Below, in pieces: positions 49,305 through 56,666 of a stretch of 64,000 nt of DNA (position 1 is the stretch's first letter; every line of letters begins with the position of its first letter). Under the pieces are notes generated by a model. It made no database searches, had not been told where the DNA came from, and saw only the letters and a list, made by a program, of their open reading frames with translations. Position numbers and translations under genes: made by a program. The DNA lies in the NCBI GenBank assembly GCA_000751295.2, contig CCMO02000001.1:2529501-2593500 (forward strand), given 5' to 3'. Source of the stretch: a bacterium YEK0313 (lineage in GTDB: Bacteria > Pseudomonadota > Alphaproteobacteria > Rhizobiales > Phreatobacteraceae).

Positions 49305-51292
49305 TCCGCAGCTTCCTGCGGCGTCTTGCCTGATGTTTCGTTCAGCAGTTCACGGATGGATTCTTGCGATTGTGAGGCGGCGGGTTGCAAGCTCGGTTCC
49401 TGGGCGCGCGCCGGCGTGCCGCGATCGAGCCCCGCCATCTTTTCCTGGGCCTCCGCCGCCTCGCGCTGGCGGTTCCACAATCCCGCATAGAGGCCGCCGC
49501 GCGCAAGCAGTTCCGCATGGGTGCCGCGTTCAGCCACCCGTCCGCCGTCGAGCACGATGATCTGGTCTGCGCCGACGATGGTGGAGAGCCTGTGCGCGAT
49601 GACGATGGCGGTGCGGCCCTCGGCCACCTTGTCGAGGGCGCCCTGGATCTCGCGTTCGGTATGGCTGTCGAGAGCGGAGGTCGCTTCGTCAAGGACGAGA
49701 ATCGGCGGTGATTTCAGGATGGTTCTGGCGATCGCCACGCGCTGCTTCTCGCCGCCGGACAGCTTCAGGCCGCGCTCGCCGACCTCGGTCTCGTAGCCGT
49801 CGGGGCTGCGGAGGATGAAATCGTGGATCTGGGCGAGCTTCGCCGCCGTCTCCACCTCCGCATCGGTGGCGTCCCAGCGGCCATAGCGGATGTTGTAGCG
49901 GATCGTGTCGTTGAACAGGACGGTATCCTGCGGCACCATGCCGATGGCCTGGCGCAGCGAGCCTTGGGTGACCTCCCGGATGTCCTGGCCGTCGATGGTG
50001 ATGCGTCCGCCCGATATCTCGTAGAAGCGGAACAGCAGCCGGGAAATGGTCGATTTGCCGGCCCCCGAGGGGCCGACGATGGCGACCGTCTGGCCAGCCT
50101 CGACCTCGAAGCTGACCCCGTTGAGGATCGGCCGTGCCGGATCGTAGGCGAAGGAGACATTGTCGAACCGGATGGCGCCGCCCTTGACCGTCAGCGCCGG
50201 GGCTGCGGGCCGGTCCTGGATTTCCGGGCTGCGCTCCAGGATATGGAACATGGCCTCGATGTCGGTCACCGCCTGCTTGATCTCGCGATAGACCATGCCC
50301 ATGAAGTTCAGCGGCTGGTAGAGCTGGATCATCATGGCGTTGACCATGACGAAATCGCCGACCGTATTGCGGCCGGCGGCGATGTCGATCGCGCACATGA
50401 CCATGGTCGCGGTCATGCCCAGGGTGAAGATGACGGCCTGGCCGGCATTGAGCACGGCGAGCGAGGTATAGGCCTTGGTCGAGGCGGCCTCGTATTTCGC
50501 CATGGAGACGTCGTAGCGGGCCTTTTCGCGCGCTTCCGCGCCGAAATATTTCACCGTCTCGTAGTTCAGCAGCGAGTCGATCGCCTTGACGTTGGCATTG
50601 TTGTCGCTGTCGTTCATGTCGCGGCGGATGCTGATGCGCCACTCGGTCGCCGCATAGGTGAACCAGAGGTACAGCGCCACCGTGACGAGAATGACCAGCA
50701 CGTAACGCCAGTCGAACATCCACAGGAGCACGCCGATGATCATGGCGAGCTCGATGACCGTCGGCGCGAGCTGCAGCATCAGCATGCGCACGATGGTCTC
50801 GATGCCGTTGCGGCCGCGCTCCAGCACCCGCGTCAGGCCGCCGGTCTTGCGCTCCAGATGAAAGCGCAGCGACAGCTTGTGCATGTGCTCGAAGGTGATC
50901 AGCGCCAGCCGGCGCACGGCATGCATCGAGACCTTGGCGAACAGGCCGTCGCGCATCTGCGTGATCAGCGCCATGACGATGCGGGCCAGGCCATAGGCGA
51001 GCGTGAGGACCACGGCCGGCGCCATCAGCCACAGCCACCAGGAGGCGTCCTGAACCCGGGGGGCGGTGAGGGCGTCGGTCGCCCATTTGAACGTGAAGGG
51101 CACGACCATGGTCACGATCTTCGCGACCACCAGCATCGCCATGGCCCAGACGACGCGCAGCTTCAGGTCGGCCCGCTCCTGCGGCCAGATGAACGGCCAC
51201 AGATGCACGATGGTGCGCGACAGCGCGCCGCCATCGGCGGAAACGCGGGGGCGGTCGGGCGGGCGCGCCGGGCTGGGAGCGGATGTCGACAA
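49301..51292 (-). CDS. Atm1-type ABC half-transporter
   Basis: A 663-residue exporter: six helices in residues ~45-330, then an ATPase domain with Walker A AIVGPSGAGKSTISRLLFRF, Q-loop MVPQDTVLFNDTIRYNIRYG, signature LKLSGGEKQRVAIARTIL and Walker B PPILVLDEATSALDS. SLLNYETVKYFGAEARE and REIKQAVTDIEAMF are characteristic of Atm1/ABCB7 proteins, which export glutathione-linked compounds or metal-thiol complexes. The C-terminal 60 residues are Gln/Ser/Ala-rich and unusual. It forms a homodimer in the inner membrane. It is divergent from a LOG gene and coupled to a small membrane protein gene. Confidence 0.9.
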   Translation of the reverse strand: MSTSAPSPARPPDRPRVSADGGALSRTIVHLWPFIWPQERADLKLRVVWAMAMLVVAKIVTMVVPFTFKWATDALTAPRVQDASWWLWLMAPAVVLTLAYGLARIVMALITQMRDGLFAKVSMHAVRRLALITFEHMHKLSLRFHLERKTGGLTRVLERGRNGIETIVRMLMLQLAPTVIELAMIIGVLLWMFDWRYVLVILVTVALYLWFTYAATEWRISIRRDMNDSDNNANVKAIDSLLNYETVKYFGAEAREKARYDVSMAKYEAASTKAYTSLAVLNAGQAVIFTLGMTATMVMCAIDIAAGRNTVGDFVMVNAMMIQLYQPLNFMGMVYREIKQAVTDIEAMFHILERSPEIQDRPAAPALTVKGGAIRFDNVSFAYDPARPILNGVSFEVEAGQTVAIVGPSGAGKSTISRLLFRFYEISGGRITIDGQDIREVTQGSLRQAIGMVPQDTVLFNDTIRYNIRYGRWDATDAEVETAAKLAQIHDFILRSPDGYETEVGERGLKLSGGEKQRVAIARTILKSPPILVLDEATSALDSHTEREIQGALDKVAEGRTAIVIAHRLSTIVGADQIIVLDGGRVAERGTHAELLARGGLYAGLWNRQREAAEAQEKMAGLDRGTPARAQEPSLQPAASQSQESIRELLNETSGKTPQEAAE

Positions 51293-51570
51293 GCGGGGTC
51301 TCTGGTCCTTGGGCGCTCGTATCCCTCATCCGAAACACAGACGGAGCCCGGTTTTCGGGGCGAAGCGCTTCGGGATCACGACACTTACGGCGTCTTTTCT
51401 GGAACCGATATAAGCATGAGCGCGGGCCTTTGCAGCGGCCGGGGCGCATGTCAGCCGCGCCATCGCCTTCGCCGGCCTTCGCTGCGGCGCAACAAAGGCC
51501 GATTTGGCAGGCTGACCGAAGCCGAGAGGCCGGCTATGGTGCAGGCGAGATTCACGCCCGGGGACCCGCC

Positions 51571-52182
51571 ATGGCCACCATCCGTTCCATTTGCGTCTAT
51601 TGCGGCTCGGGCAACGGCCATGCCGCGGTCCACCTCAAGGCCGCCAAGGAACTGGGGGCGGCCATGGCCGCGGCCGGCATCCGCCTCGTCTATGGCGGCG
51701 GCGGCACGGGCCTGATGGGCGCGCTGGCCGGCGCGGTGCTGCAGAACGGCGGCCAGGTGACGGGCATCATTCCCGAATTCCTGAAGCGCAAGGAAATGGC
51801 GATGGACGGCGTCCAGGAGCTGATCACGGTTCCCGACATGCATGTCCGCAAGATGATGATGTTCCACAAGGCCGACAGTTTCGTCGCCCTGCCGGGCGGC
51901 ATCGGCACGCTCGAGGAACTCGTCGAGCAGCTCACCTGGGCGCAGCTCGGCCGGCATCGCAAGCCGGTGGTGATCGCCAATATCGACGGCTTCTGGGATC
52001 CCCTGAAGGTGCTGCTTACCCATATGCGCGAAGAGGGCTTCATCCGCCCGGAGCTGGCGGTGAAATATACCCTCGTCCAGCACGCTCGCGAGATCGTACC
52101 GGCCCTGCAGGCGGCGGTCGCCGACCTGCCCGACGAGGCGCTCGCCGAAGAGCACGAGCCGGTGTTGATCGGCAAGATGTAG
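51571..52182 (+). CDS. LOG family protein (cytokinin riboside 5'-monophosphate phosphoribohydrolase-like)
   Basis: A 203-residue Rossmann-fold protein of the TIGR00730 group. SICVYCGSGNG at the start, LVYGGGGTGLMGALAGAVLQ, VPDMHVRKMMMFHKADSFVA and LPGGIGTLEELVEQLTWAQL, with the PGGxGTxxE motif, are the family hallmarks. These enzymes cut the N-glycosidic bond of nucleotide monophosphates (AMP or cytokinin nucleotides). The ATG at 51571 fits the family start; the frame is open upstream to 51283, but that part is in the promoter region shared with the exporter. Confidence 0.9.
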   Translation: MATIRSICVYCGSGNGHAAVHLKAAKELGAAMAAAGIRLVYGGGGTGLMGALAGAVLQNGGQVTGIIPEFLKRKEMAMDGVQELITVPDMHVRKMMMFHKADSFVALPGGIGTLEELVEQLTWAQLGRHRKPVVIANIDGFWDPLKVLLTHMREEGFIRPELAVKYTLVQHAREIVPALQAAVADLPDEALAEEHEPVLIGKM

Positions 52183-52200
52183 GCCCGCGGGAGCCCCGCG

Positions 52201-52362
52201 ATGAGGACGATCCTGTGGGGCGCGCTGATCGTCGTTGTCCTCGCGGGCCTGTTGATCGCGGCGGCCGGGCCGGGCCGGTTCCTGTGTCGTCATGATCGTG
52301 ACGGCTGGCTGACCCAATGGCTGGAGGCGCGCGGCTCCGTCGCGTGCTACCGCATGGAATAG
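52201..52362 (+). CDS. Tiny single-pass membrane protein
   Basis: A 53-codon frame: an N-terminal hydrophobic helix (ILWGALIVVVLAGLLIAAAG) followed by a Cys-containing, Trp-rich tail (FLCRHDRDGWLTQW, VACYRME). CGGGAG lies about seven bases upstream, and the gene starts 18 bases after the LOG stop. Its hydropathy pattern is protein-like, and the two Cys may face the periplasm. No family is recognised. Confidence 0.5.
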   Translation: MRTILWGALIVVVLAGLLIAAAGPGRFLCRHDRDGWLTQWLEARGSVACYRME

Positions 52363-52407
52363 CCGGCGCTCTCCGTCATCTCGAAACGCCATGCCGGTGT
52401 GTGATTG

Positions 52408-52432
52408 CCGGCGCGCCACGGGGGCGCGCCGG
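52408..52432. terminator. GC-rich hairpin between convergent genes
   Basis: CCGGCGCGCC (52408-52417) pairs perfectly with GGCGCGCCGG (52423-52432) around ACGGG, midway between the end of the tiny membrane gene and the end of the PepSY-like gene. It has no T run on either side; it could act as a two-way terminator or barrier. Confidence 0.45.
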
Positions 52433-52441
52433 GCAAGGGTG

Positions 52442-52951
52442 TCAGGACCGCAGCCAGGCCTGCTTGTAGATGTAGCCGTTGCGGTCGACATGCAGCACCA
52501 CCTCGTCGCCCTCGCGCGTCGTTGCCCGCGCGACGACATGGCGGGGCTTTTCCTCGACGATGCGCCGGAACGTGAAGCCCGCCGCCGAGATGACGCGTTC
52601 CACCGCGGCCGGTTCCAGGTCGCGCCATTCGGCCACCCGATCCGCATCGTGATCGGCATCCTCGATTTCCCAGAGCCGGCCCGCGAGGTCGAAGGACACC
52701 GAAAGCCGGCGGCCGTCGGCGGCACGCGCTTCCGTCTCCAGATGGTCCTCGTCGCGGGTGAGCGGCGCGATCGGCGTCAGGCCGAGCGCCCGCAGCGCCT
52801 GCAGCGGCTCGGTCGACCGCGTGCCGGCGACGGGCTGCTGCACCTGTGCGGACGGTGGCCCGAGGATCTGGGCTGGCGCGGCCGGGGCGGCCAGCAGGCC
52901 GGCGGCGAGCGTGGCGACCATGGCCGCAAGGGACGGTTTCGACGGGATCAT
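52442..52951 (-). CDS. Secreted PepSY-like domain protein
   Basis: A 169-residue protein with a signal peptide (MVATLAAGLLAAPAAPAQ). Two PepSY-like units follow: LRALGLTPIAPLTRDEDHLE with RLSVSFDLAGRLWEIEDADH, and VISAAGFTFRRIVEEKPRHV with EGDEVVLHVDRNGYIYKQAW. The end closely matches the C-terminal part of the protein at 55149-55967 on the other side of the two-component system. GGAG lies seven bases before the ATG at 52951. It may be a periplasmic sensor or folding factor controlled by the adjacent response regulator. Confidence 0.7.
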   Translation of the reverse strand: MIPSKPSLAAMVATLAAGLLAAPAAPAQILGPPSAQVQQPVAGTRSTEPLQALRALGLTPIAPLTRDEDHLETEARAADGRRLSVSFDLAGRLWEIEDADHDADRVAEWRDLEPAAVERVISAAGFTFRRIVEEKPRHVVARATTREGDEVVLHVDRNGYIYKQAWLRS

Positions 52952-53022
52952 TGCATATTCTCCGGTTGAGTGAACGCCGGCAGGATCGCCCAAGGCTCCC
53001 GAACCCTTGCTGTTGACGGCGG

Positions 53023-53040
53023 TTCAGGCGCCGTTCAGGC
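53023..53040 (-). promoter_or_regulatory. Direct repeat upstream of the PepSY-like gene
   Basis: On the minus strand CCTGAAC occurs twice with an 11-base period, the spacing of OmpR/PhoB-family regulator half-sites. It overlaps the end of the histidine-kinase gene and lies about 75 bases upstream of the PepSY-like start, where an activator would bind. A related pair (CTTAA, CTTGA) stands before the other PepSY-like gene. Confidence 0.4.
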
Positions 53041-54348
53041 CGCCGGCAGGCTCACCTCGACCCGCAGACCGGTCTCCGGCGGCGCGCGGTTCGACAGGGT
53101 GAGGCCGCCGCCGATGTCGGCGGCGATGTCGCGCGCAATGGCGAGCCCGAGGCCGGTTCCGAGCGACAGTTCGTCCAGTCGGCGTCCGCGCTGCGGCAAC
53201 CCCCGCAGCATATCCTCGGGAATGCCGGGGCCGTCGTCGCAGATCGCCACATGGATCAGGCCTGCGCCCTCCTCGACGCGGATCGTCACGCCTTCGCGGG
53301 CATGCCTGAACGCGTTGTCGACGAGGCCGCCGAAGATCTCGTCGAGGTCGTCGCGGGTTGCGTTCACCGTCAGTCCGCCCGGAGCGTCCAGCGTCACGGC
53401 GATGGACCGCCGGCCGTGGACGCGGCTGGCGACCAGTACCGCGTCGTCGAGCACCGGCCGCAGGGCCGTCGCCCGTTGTCCGAAGGCGAGCCGGCCGCCG
53501 GCGCCTGCGCGCGCCAGCCGCCGGTCGACCTGCCGCCGGATCAGGTCCGCCGCGGCGGCGACCTCCCGGTCGGGCGTCGTTCCGCCGGCCGCGGAGCGCA
53601 GGGCGATGACCGACAACGGGGTCCTGATCGCATGGGCGAGGTTCTGGGCGTCTTCGCGTCCGCGCTCCGCGGCCTGCACCAGCGCGGCATGCAGGCGGTT
53701 CACGGCGCCGCCGACCGAATCCAGGTTGGCGATGCCCGTGGCGGGCACCTGGGCGCGCCGGCCCCTGCCGAGATCCTCGATGGCGCCCACCAGCGACCGC
53801 AGGGGCTTCAGCGCGCGGTGGATGAGCAGGCTCGTGCCCAGCACCAGGATGGCCCCGAGCGCCCCGGCAATCTCGAAGACCAGCCAGCGCGTCGCCGCGA
53901 CTTCCGCGCGGATGCTATCCAGCGGGGCGGCGACGAAGAGCCGCGCATCGGCGGTGCCGGCAAGGGCGCGCTGCCGTGTCACGACCTGCTCGCCGAATGG
54001 GCCGGTCGCCGGTCCGTCCCGTCCGCCGGCGAGGGCGACAGTGTTCCGGCCGGCGGTCGACCGGGACTGCCCGATGACCGCATTACCGCGCCGGACGATC
54101 CAGTACCAGCCGGAGCGCGCGCGGTCGAAGGCGATCTCGTCCACCGGCCTGAGGATTTCGAGCGTGCCGTCCGCGTTGACGACGAGCGAGGTGGCGAGAT
54201 CGCCGGCAATCCGTTCGAGCCGCGCCTCCAGCTCGCGCCGGGCATAGCCTTCGGCGAGCGTGCCGAGGACCCAGGCGAAGACGATGAGCGCGGCGAGCGT
54301 GCCGAGGGCGACGAGGCCTGCGACCCGCACCTCGATCGAGCGCATCAC
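53035..54348 (-). CDS. Sensor histidine kinase (QseC/PmrB-like)
   Basis: A 437-residue kinase with two membrane helices (VAGLVALGTLAALIVFAWVL and WLVFEIAGALGAILVLGTSL) around a ~130-residue periplasmic sensor domain, then HAMP, the phosphoacceptor region NLAHAIRTPLSVIALR with His, and the ATPase N box GLVDNAFRHAREG, then DDGPGIPEDM and GTGLGLAIARDIA. It transfers phosphate to the response regulator encoded just upstream, whose stop overlaps its ATG. The stimulus is unknown. Confidence 0.92.
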   Translation of the reverse strand: MMRSIEVRVAGLVALGTLAALIVFAWVLGTLAEGYARRELEARLERIAGDLATSLVVNADGTLEILRPVDEIAFDRARSGWYWIVRRGNAVIGQSRSTAGRNTVALAGGRDGPATGPFGEQVVTRQRALAGTADARLFVAAPLDSIRAEVAATRWLVFEIAGALGAILVLGTSLLIHRALKPLRSLVGAIEDLGRGRRAQVPATGIANLDSVGGAVNRLHAALVQAAERGREDAQNLAHAIRTPLSVIALRSAAGGTTPDREVAAAADLIRRQVDRRLARAGAGGRLAFGQRATALRPVLDDAVLVASRVHGRRSIAVTLDAPGGLTVNATRDDLDEIFGGLVDNAFRHAREGVTIRVEEGAGLIHVAICDDGPGIPEDMLRGLPQRGRRLDELSLGTGLGLAIARDIAADIGGGLTLSNRAPPETGLRVEVSLPAA

Positions 54349-55013
54349 GGCGGCGGTGTTCCGTTCATGCGGTATCCCGCGCCGCGGACCGTCTGGATGA
54401 GGTCGTCGCCGAGCTTTTTCCGCAGCCTCGAGATGATGACCTCCAGCGAATTGAAGTCGCGGTCGTGGTCGTGGTCATAGACGTGCTCGGTCAGTTCGGC
54501 ACGCGAGATGGTCTGCCGCAGCCGATGGGCGAGATAGAGCAGGATCCGCGTCTCCAGCGCCGTCAGCCGGACCGACAGGCCTTCCCGCTCGACGCCGCCG
54601 GTCAGCGTGTCGATCGAGACGTCGCCAATGGCCACATGCGGTGAGGCATGGCCGCCCGCCCGCCGGATCAGGGCGTCGAGACGCAGGAGCAGTTCCTCGA
54701 TCCGGAACGGCTTGGTCAGGTAGTCGTCCGCGCCGGCGCGGAAGGCCGCGGCCTTGTCGGCCAGCCGGTCGCGCGCGGTGAGCACGAGCACCGGCACCTT
54801 GGCGCCCGAGGCGCGCAGCCGGGACAGGATCGTCACGCCGTCGAGAATTGGCAGGCCGAGATCCAGGATCACCGCCGCATAGGGACCTTCGCGCGCCTGG
54901 TGCAGCGCATCCTCGCCGTTGCGGCTGACGTCGACGGCATAGCGGTCCGCGCGCAGGCGCCTTGCCACCTCGTCCGCAAGCGTTGCATCGTCTTCGACGA
55001 GCAGCAGCCTCAT
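54345..55013 (-). CDS. OmpR-family response regulator (QseB/PmrA-like)
   Basis: A 222-residue regulator. The receiver domain has MRLLLVEDDATLADEVARRL with acidic pocket DD, phosphate-accepting Asp51 in VILDLGLP, and Lys in YLTKPFRIEELLLRLDALI. The winged-helix domain (VRLTALETRILLYLAHRLRQ; FNSLEVIISRLRKKLG; IQTVRGAGYRM) is typical of OmpR proteins, closest in pattern to QseB/PmrA/TctD. The ATG at 55013 is preferred over the TTG at 55019. It probably controls the flanking PepSY-like genes, whose upstream regions carry direct repeats. Confidence 0.92.
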   Translation of the reverse strand: MRLLLVEDDATLADEVARRLRADRYAVDVSRNGEDALHQAREGPYAAVILDLGLPILDGVTILSRLRASGAKVPVLVLTARDRLADKAAAFRAGADDYLTKPFRIEELLLRLDALIRRAGGHASPHVAIGDVSIDTLTGGVEREGLSVRLTALETRILLYLAHRLRQTISRAELTEHVYDHDHDRDFNSLEVIISRLRKKLGDDLIQTVRGAGYRMNGTPPP

Positions 55014-55060
55014 CTCCAATCCGCTCCGTCGCCCCGATGGATCCGGTTAGGCCCGGTGAG

Positions 55061-55076
55061 CTTAACCCAGCTTGAA
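55061..55076 (+). promoter_or_regulatory. PmrA/QseB-type half-site pair in the divergent promoter
   Basis: CTTAACCCAGCTTGAA holds two half-sites, CTTAA and CTTGA, ten bases apart, similar to the CTTAA-type direct repeats bound by PmrA and QseB. It lies 48 bases before the response-regulator ATG and 72 bases before the BOF-PepSY gene, so it could serve both. Confidence 0.45.
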
Positions 55077-55148
55077 CCGCATGCGTCAGCAAAGGTTGGG
55101 CAAGGCCGTGCCGGTATCGGCAAGGCCAGTATCGTCAGCGAGGTCAGG

Positions 55149-55967
55149 ATGCCTCCGTTCGCCCGTCGCTTCCATCCGCCGGTCCTTCGCCTGCCGTCCG
55201 CCGCGTGGGCTCTCGTATCTCTCCTGGCGGTCGGCTCCGGCCTGGCCGGTTCGGCGCCGGCGCAAACGCGCCTCGCCCAGGTGACGATCGAGCAGGCGCT
55301 GAGCAACGAGGTGCAGGTGAGGGGCCGCGTGGCCGAGATTTTCGGCGATCGGCTGCTGGTCGAGGACGCAACCGGGCGGATTCTCGTCGAACTGGCCGAG
55401 ACGACCGACAAGCCGTCCGCCGTCGCGGTCGGCCAGATCCTTTTGATCGAGGGCAGGCTGCGCGGCCGGACCATCGAGGCGCGGCGCGTCGCGCCCGTCG
55501 CCGAGGGCGCCGCGCCCGAGCCCCCCGCCGCCGAAGGTCCGGCCGGCGCCGCGCGGGTCGACCGGCTGCTCGACGCACTGGCCCGCCCGGCGGATGCCGC
55601 GACGATCCGCTCGACGCTGGAGGCGATCGGCCTCAGTCCCGCGGGGGCGCCGGTCCGCCGCAACAAGCATACCGAGATCCCTGCGCGGGATGCCCGAGGG
55701 CAGGCCTGGAGCGCTTCGCTCGATCGGTTCGGCCGGCTGGAGGAGATCGAGCTCGAGGATTACGACGACGACGATGTCCCCCCGCAGCCGCGCTTCGATC
55801 CGGCCGAGCTGGCGCGCATCGTCGAACGCGAAGGCTACCGGACCCGGGCCGCCGCCGAGCGGCGTCCCGAACATTTCGAGGTCATCGCCCTCAATCGGCA
55901 GGGCGACCTCGTCGAGGTTCACGTCGACTTCGCCGGCGTGATCTACAAGATCGTCTGGATCCGCTGA
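55149..55967 (+). CDS. Secreted BOF (YgiW-type OB-fold) and PepSY-like fusion protein
   Basis: A 272-residue protein. A signal region ends near SAPAQ; residues ~40-115 show a bacterial OB-fold (BOF) pattern: VTIEQALSNEVQVRGRVAEI, FGDRLLVEDATGRILVELAE, like YgiW/YdeI. A Pro/Ala linker leads to PepSY-like units: IRSTLEAIGLSPAGAPVRRN, WSASLDRFGRLEEIELED and IVEREGYRTRAAAERRPEHF, ending VEVHVDFAGVIYKIVWIR. The end is clearly related to the 52442 protein. It diverges from the response regulator; in E. coli, ygiW is likewise next to qseBC. Confidence 0.7.
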   Translation: MPPFARRFHPPVLRLPSAAWALVSLLAVGSGLAGSAPAQTRLAQVTIEQALSNEVQVRGRVAEIFGDRLLVEDATGRILVELAETTDKPSAVAVGQILLIEGRLRGRTIEARRVAPVAEGAAPEPPAAEGPAGAARVDRLLDALARPADAATIRSTLEAIGLSPAGAPVRRNKHTEIPARDARGQAWSASLDRFGRLEEIELEDYDDDDVPPQPRFDPAELARIVEREGYRTRAAAERRPEHFEVIALNRQGDLVEVHVDFAGVIYKIVWIR

Positions 55968-56348
55968 TCGCGGAACCGCCGCGGTCCGCACCGCCGTTCA
56001 TCGGCTGCCGGCGCCTTCGGCTGTGCCCGGATCTTCGGATCGGCAAGGCGGGCGCGGCGCGTGGCCGGACCTGGTGTCGCTCATGTCGCGCGCAGGGATC
56101 GGGGCCTTCTGTCTTCCCGATTTCGGTCGATGCCGGCCACTGGCATTTGCCAGTATCGTCCGCGCGAGCGTGGACGTTATCTGGGCATTCAGCTGCCCCG
56201 TCCGGTCTCGTTTGCGTTTTTTCCGAGAAAATACTGAAATTCTGAAGTGTTTTTGTTCGCGTCGACCCTGGTGAGCGGCGCGGAAAGGGTGGTTCATCCG
56301 GAAGCGGTGCGATTTCTACTCCAAGCCTCCGTGAAGCAAGGACTCGCG
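55968..56348. other. Intergenic region upstream of the unknown two-gene unit
   Basis: 381 bases with no supported gene. Around 56210-56260 there is an AT-rich pocket (TTTTTTCCGAGAAAATACTG, then AAATTCTGAAG) unlike the surrounding GC-rich DNA, a reasonable place for the promoter of the 56349-58909 unit. Plus-strand frame 56247-56348 is open in phase with the small gene but has no ribosome site at its own start. Confidence 0.4.
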
Positions 56349-56666
56349 ATGAGAAAGCTCCCGGCCGACCCCATCGGCGTGAAATCACTCGACGATCTGC
56401 GAAAATGCGAGGCCGAGATCGTCAGGCGCATCGCCGCTATGCCGAATGGCGGTAATCTCTTCTTGCTCGACCCGATGCGGCTTTTGAAGGATGTCGGCGT
56501 CGTTCTGGCGCCTGCGGTGGAAGTTGCGGTGCGCAAGTTGCATCCCGAACTCCCCGACGGCGTGGCCGAGGATGTCTACAAGGCGCTCGCCGCTGCGCCG
56601 CGCCAGAGCGTGCGGATCAACATCGAAGGGCTGTTCCGGCTGCCGGCCAGGGGGGCGATGTCATGA
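56349..56666 (+). CDS. Small protein of unknown function, first gene of the TULIP-like unit
   Basis: A 105-residue, mainly helical protein: VKSLDDLRKCEAEIVRRIAA, NGGNLFLLDPMRLLKDVGVV, then PAVEVAVRKLHPELPDGVAE. AAGGA lies seven bases before the ATG at 56349. The frame is open to 56247 but that part lacks a ribosome site. Its stop overlaps the ATG of the 748-residue protein (ATGA), so the two are translated together. No family is recognised. It could be a chaperone or partner of the larger protein. Confidence 0.7.
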   Translation: MRKLPADPIGVKSLDDLRKCEAEIVRRIAAMPNGGNLFLLDPMRLLKDVGVVLAPAVEVAVRKLHPELPDGVAEDVYKALAAAPRQSVRINIEGLFRLPARGAMS

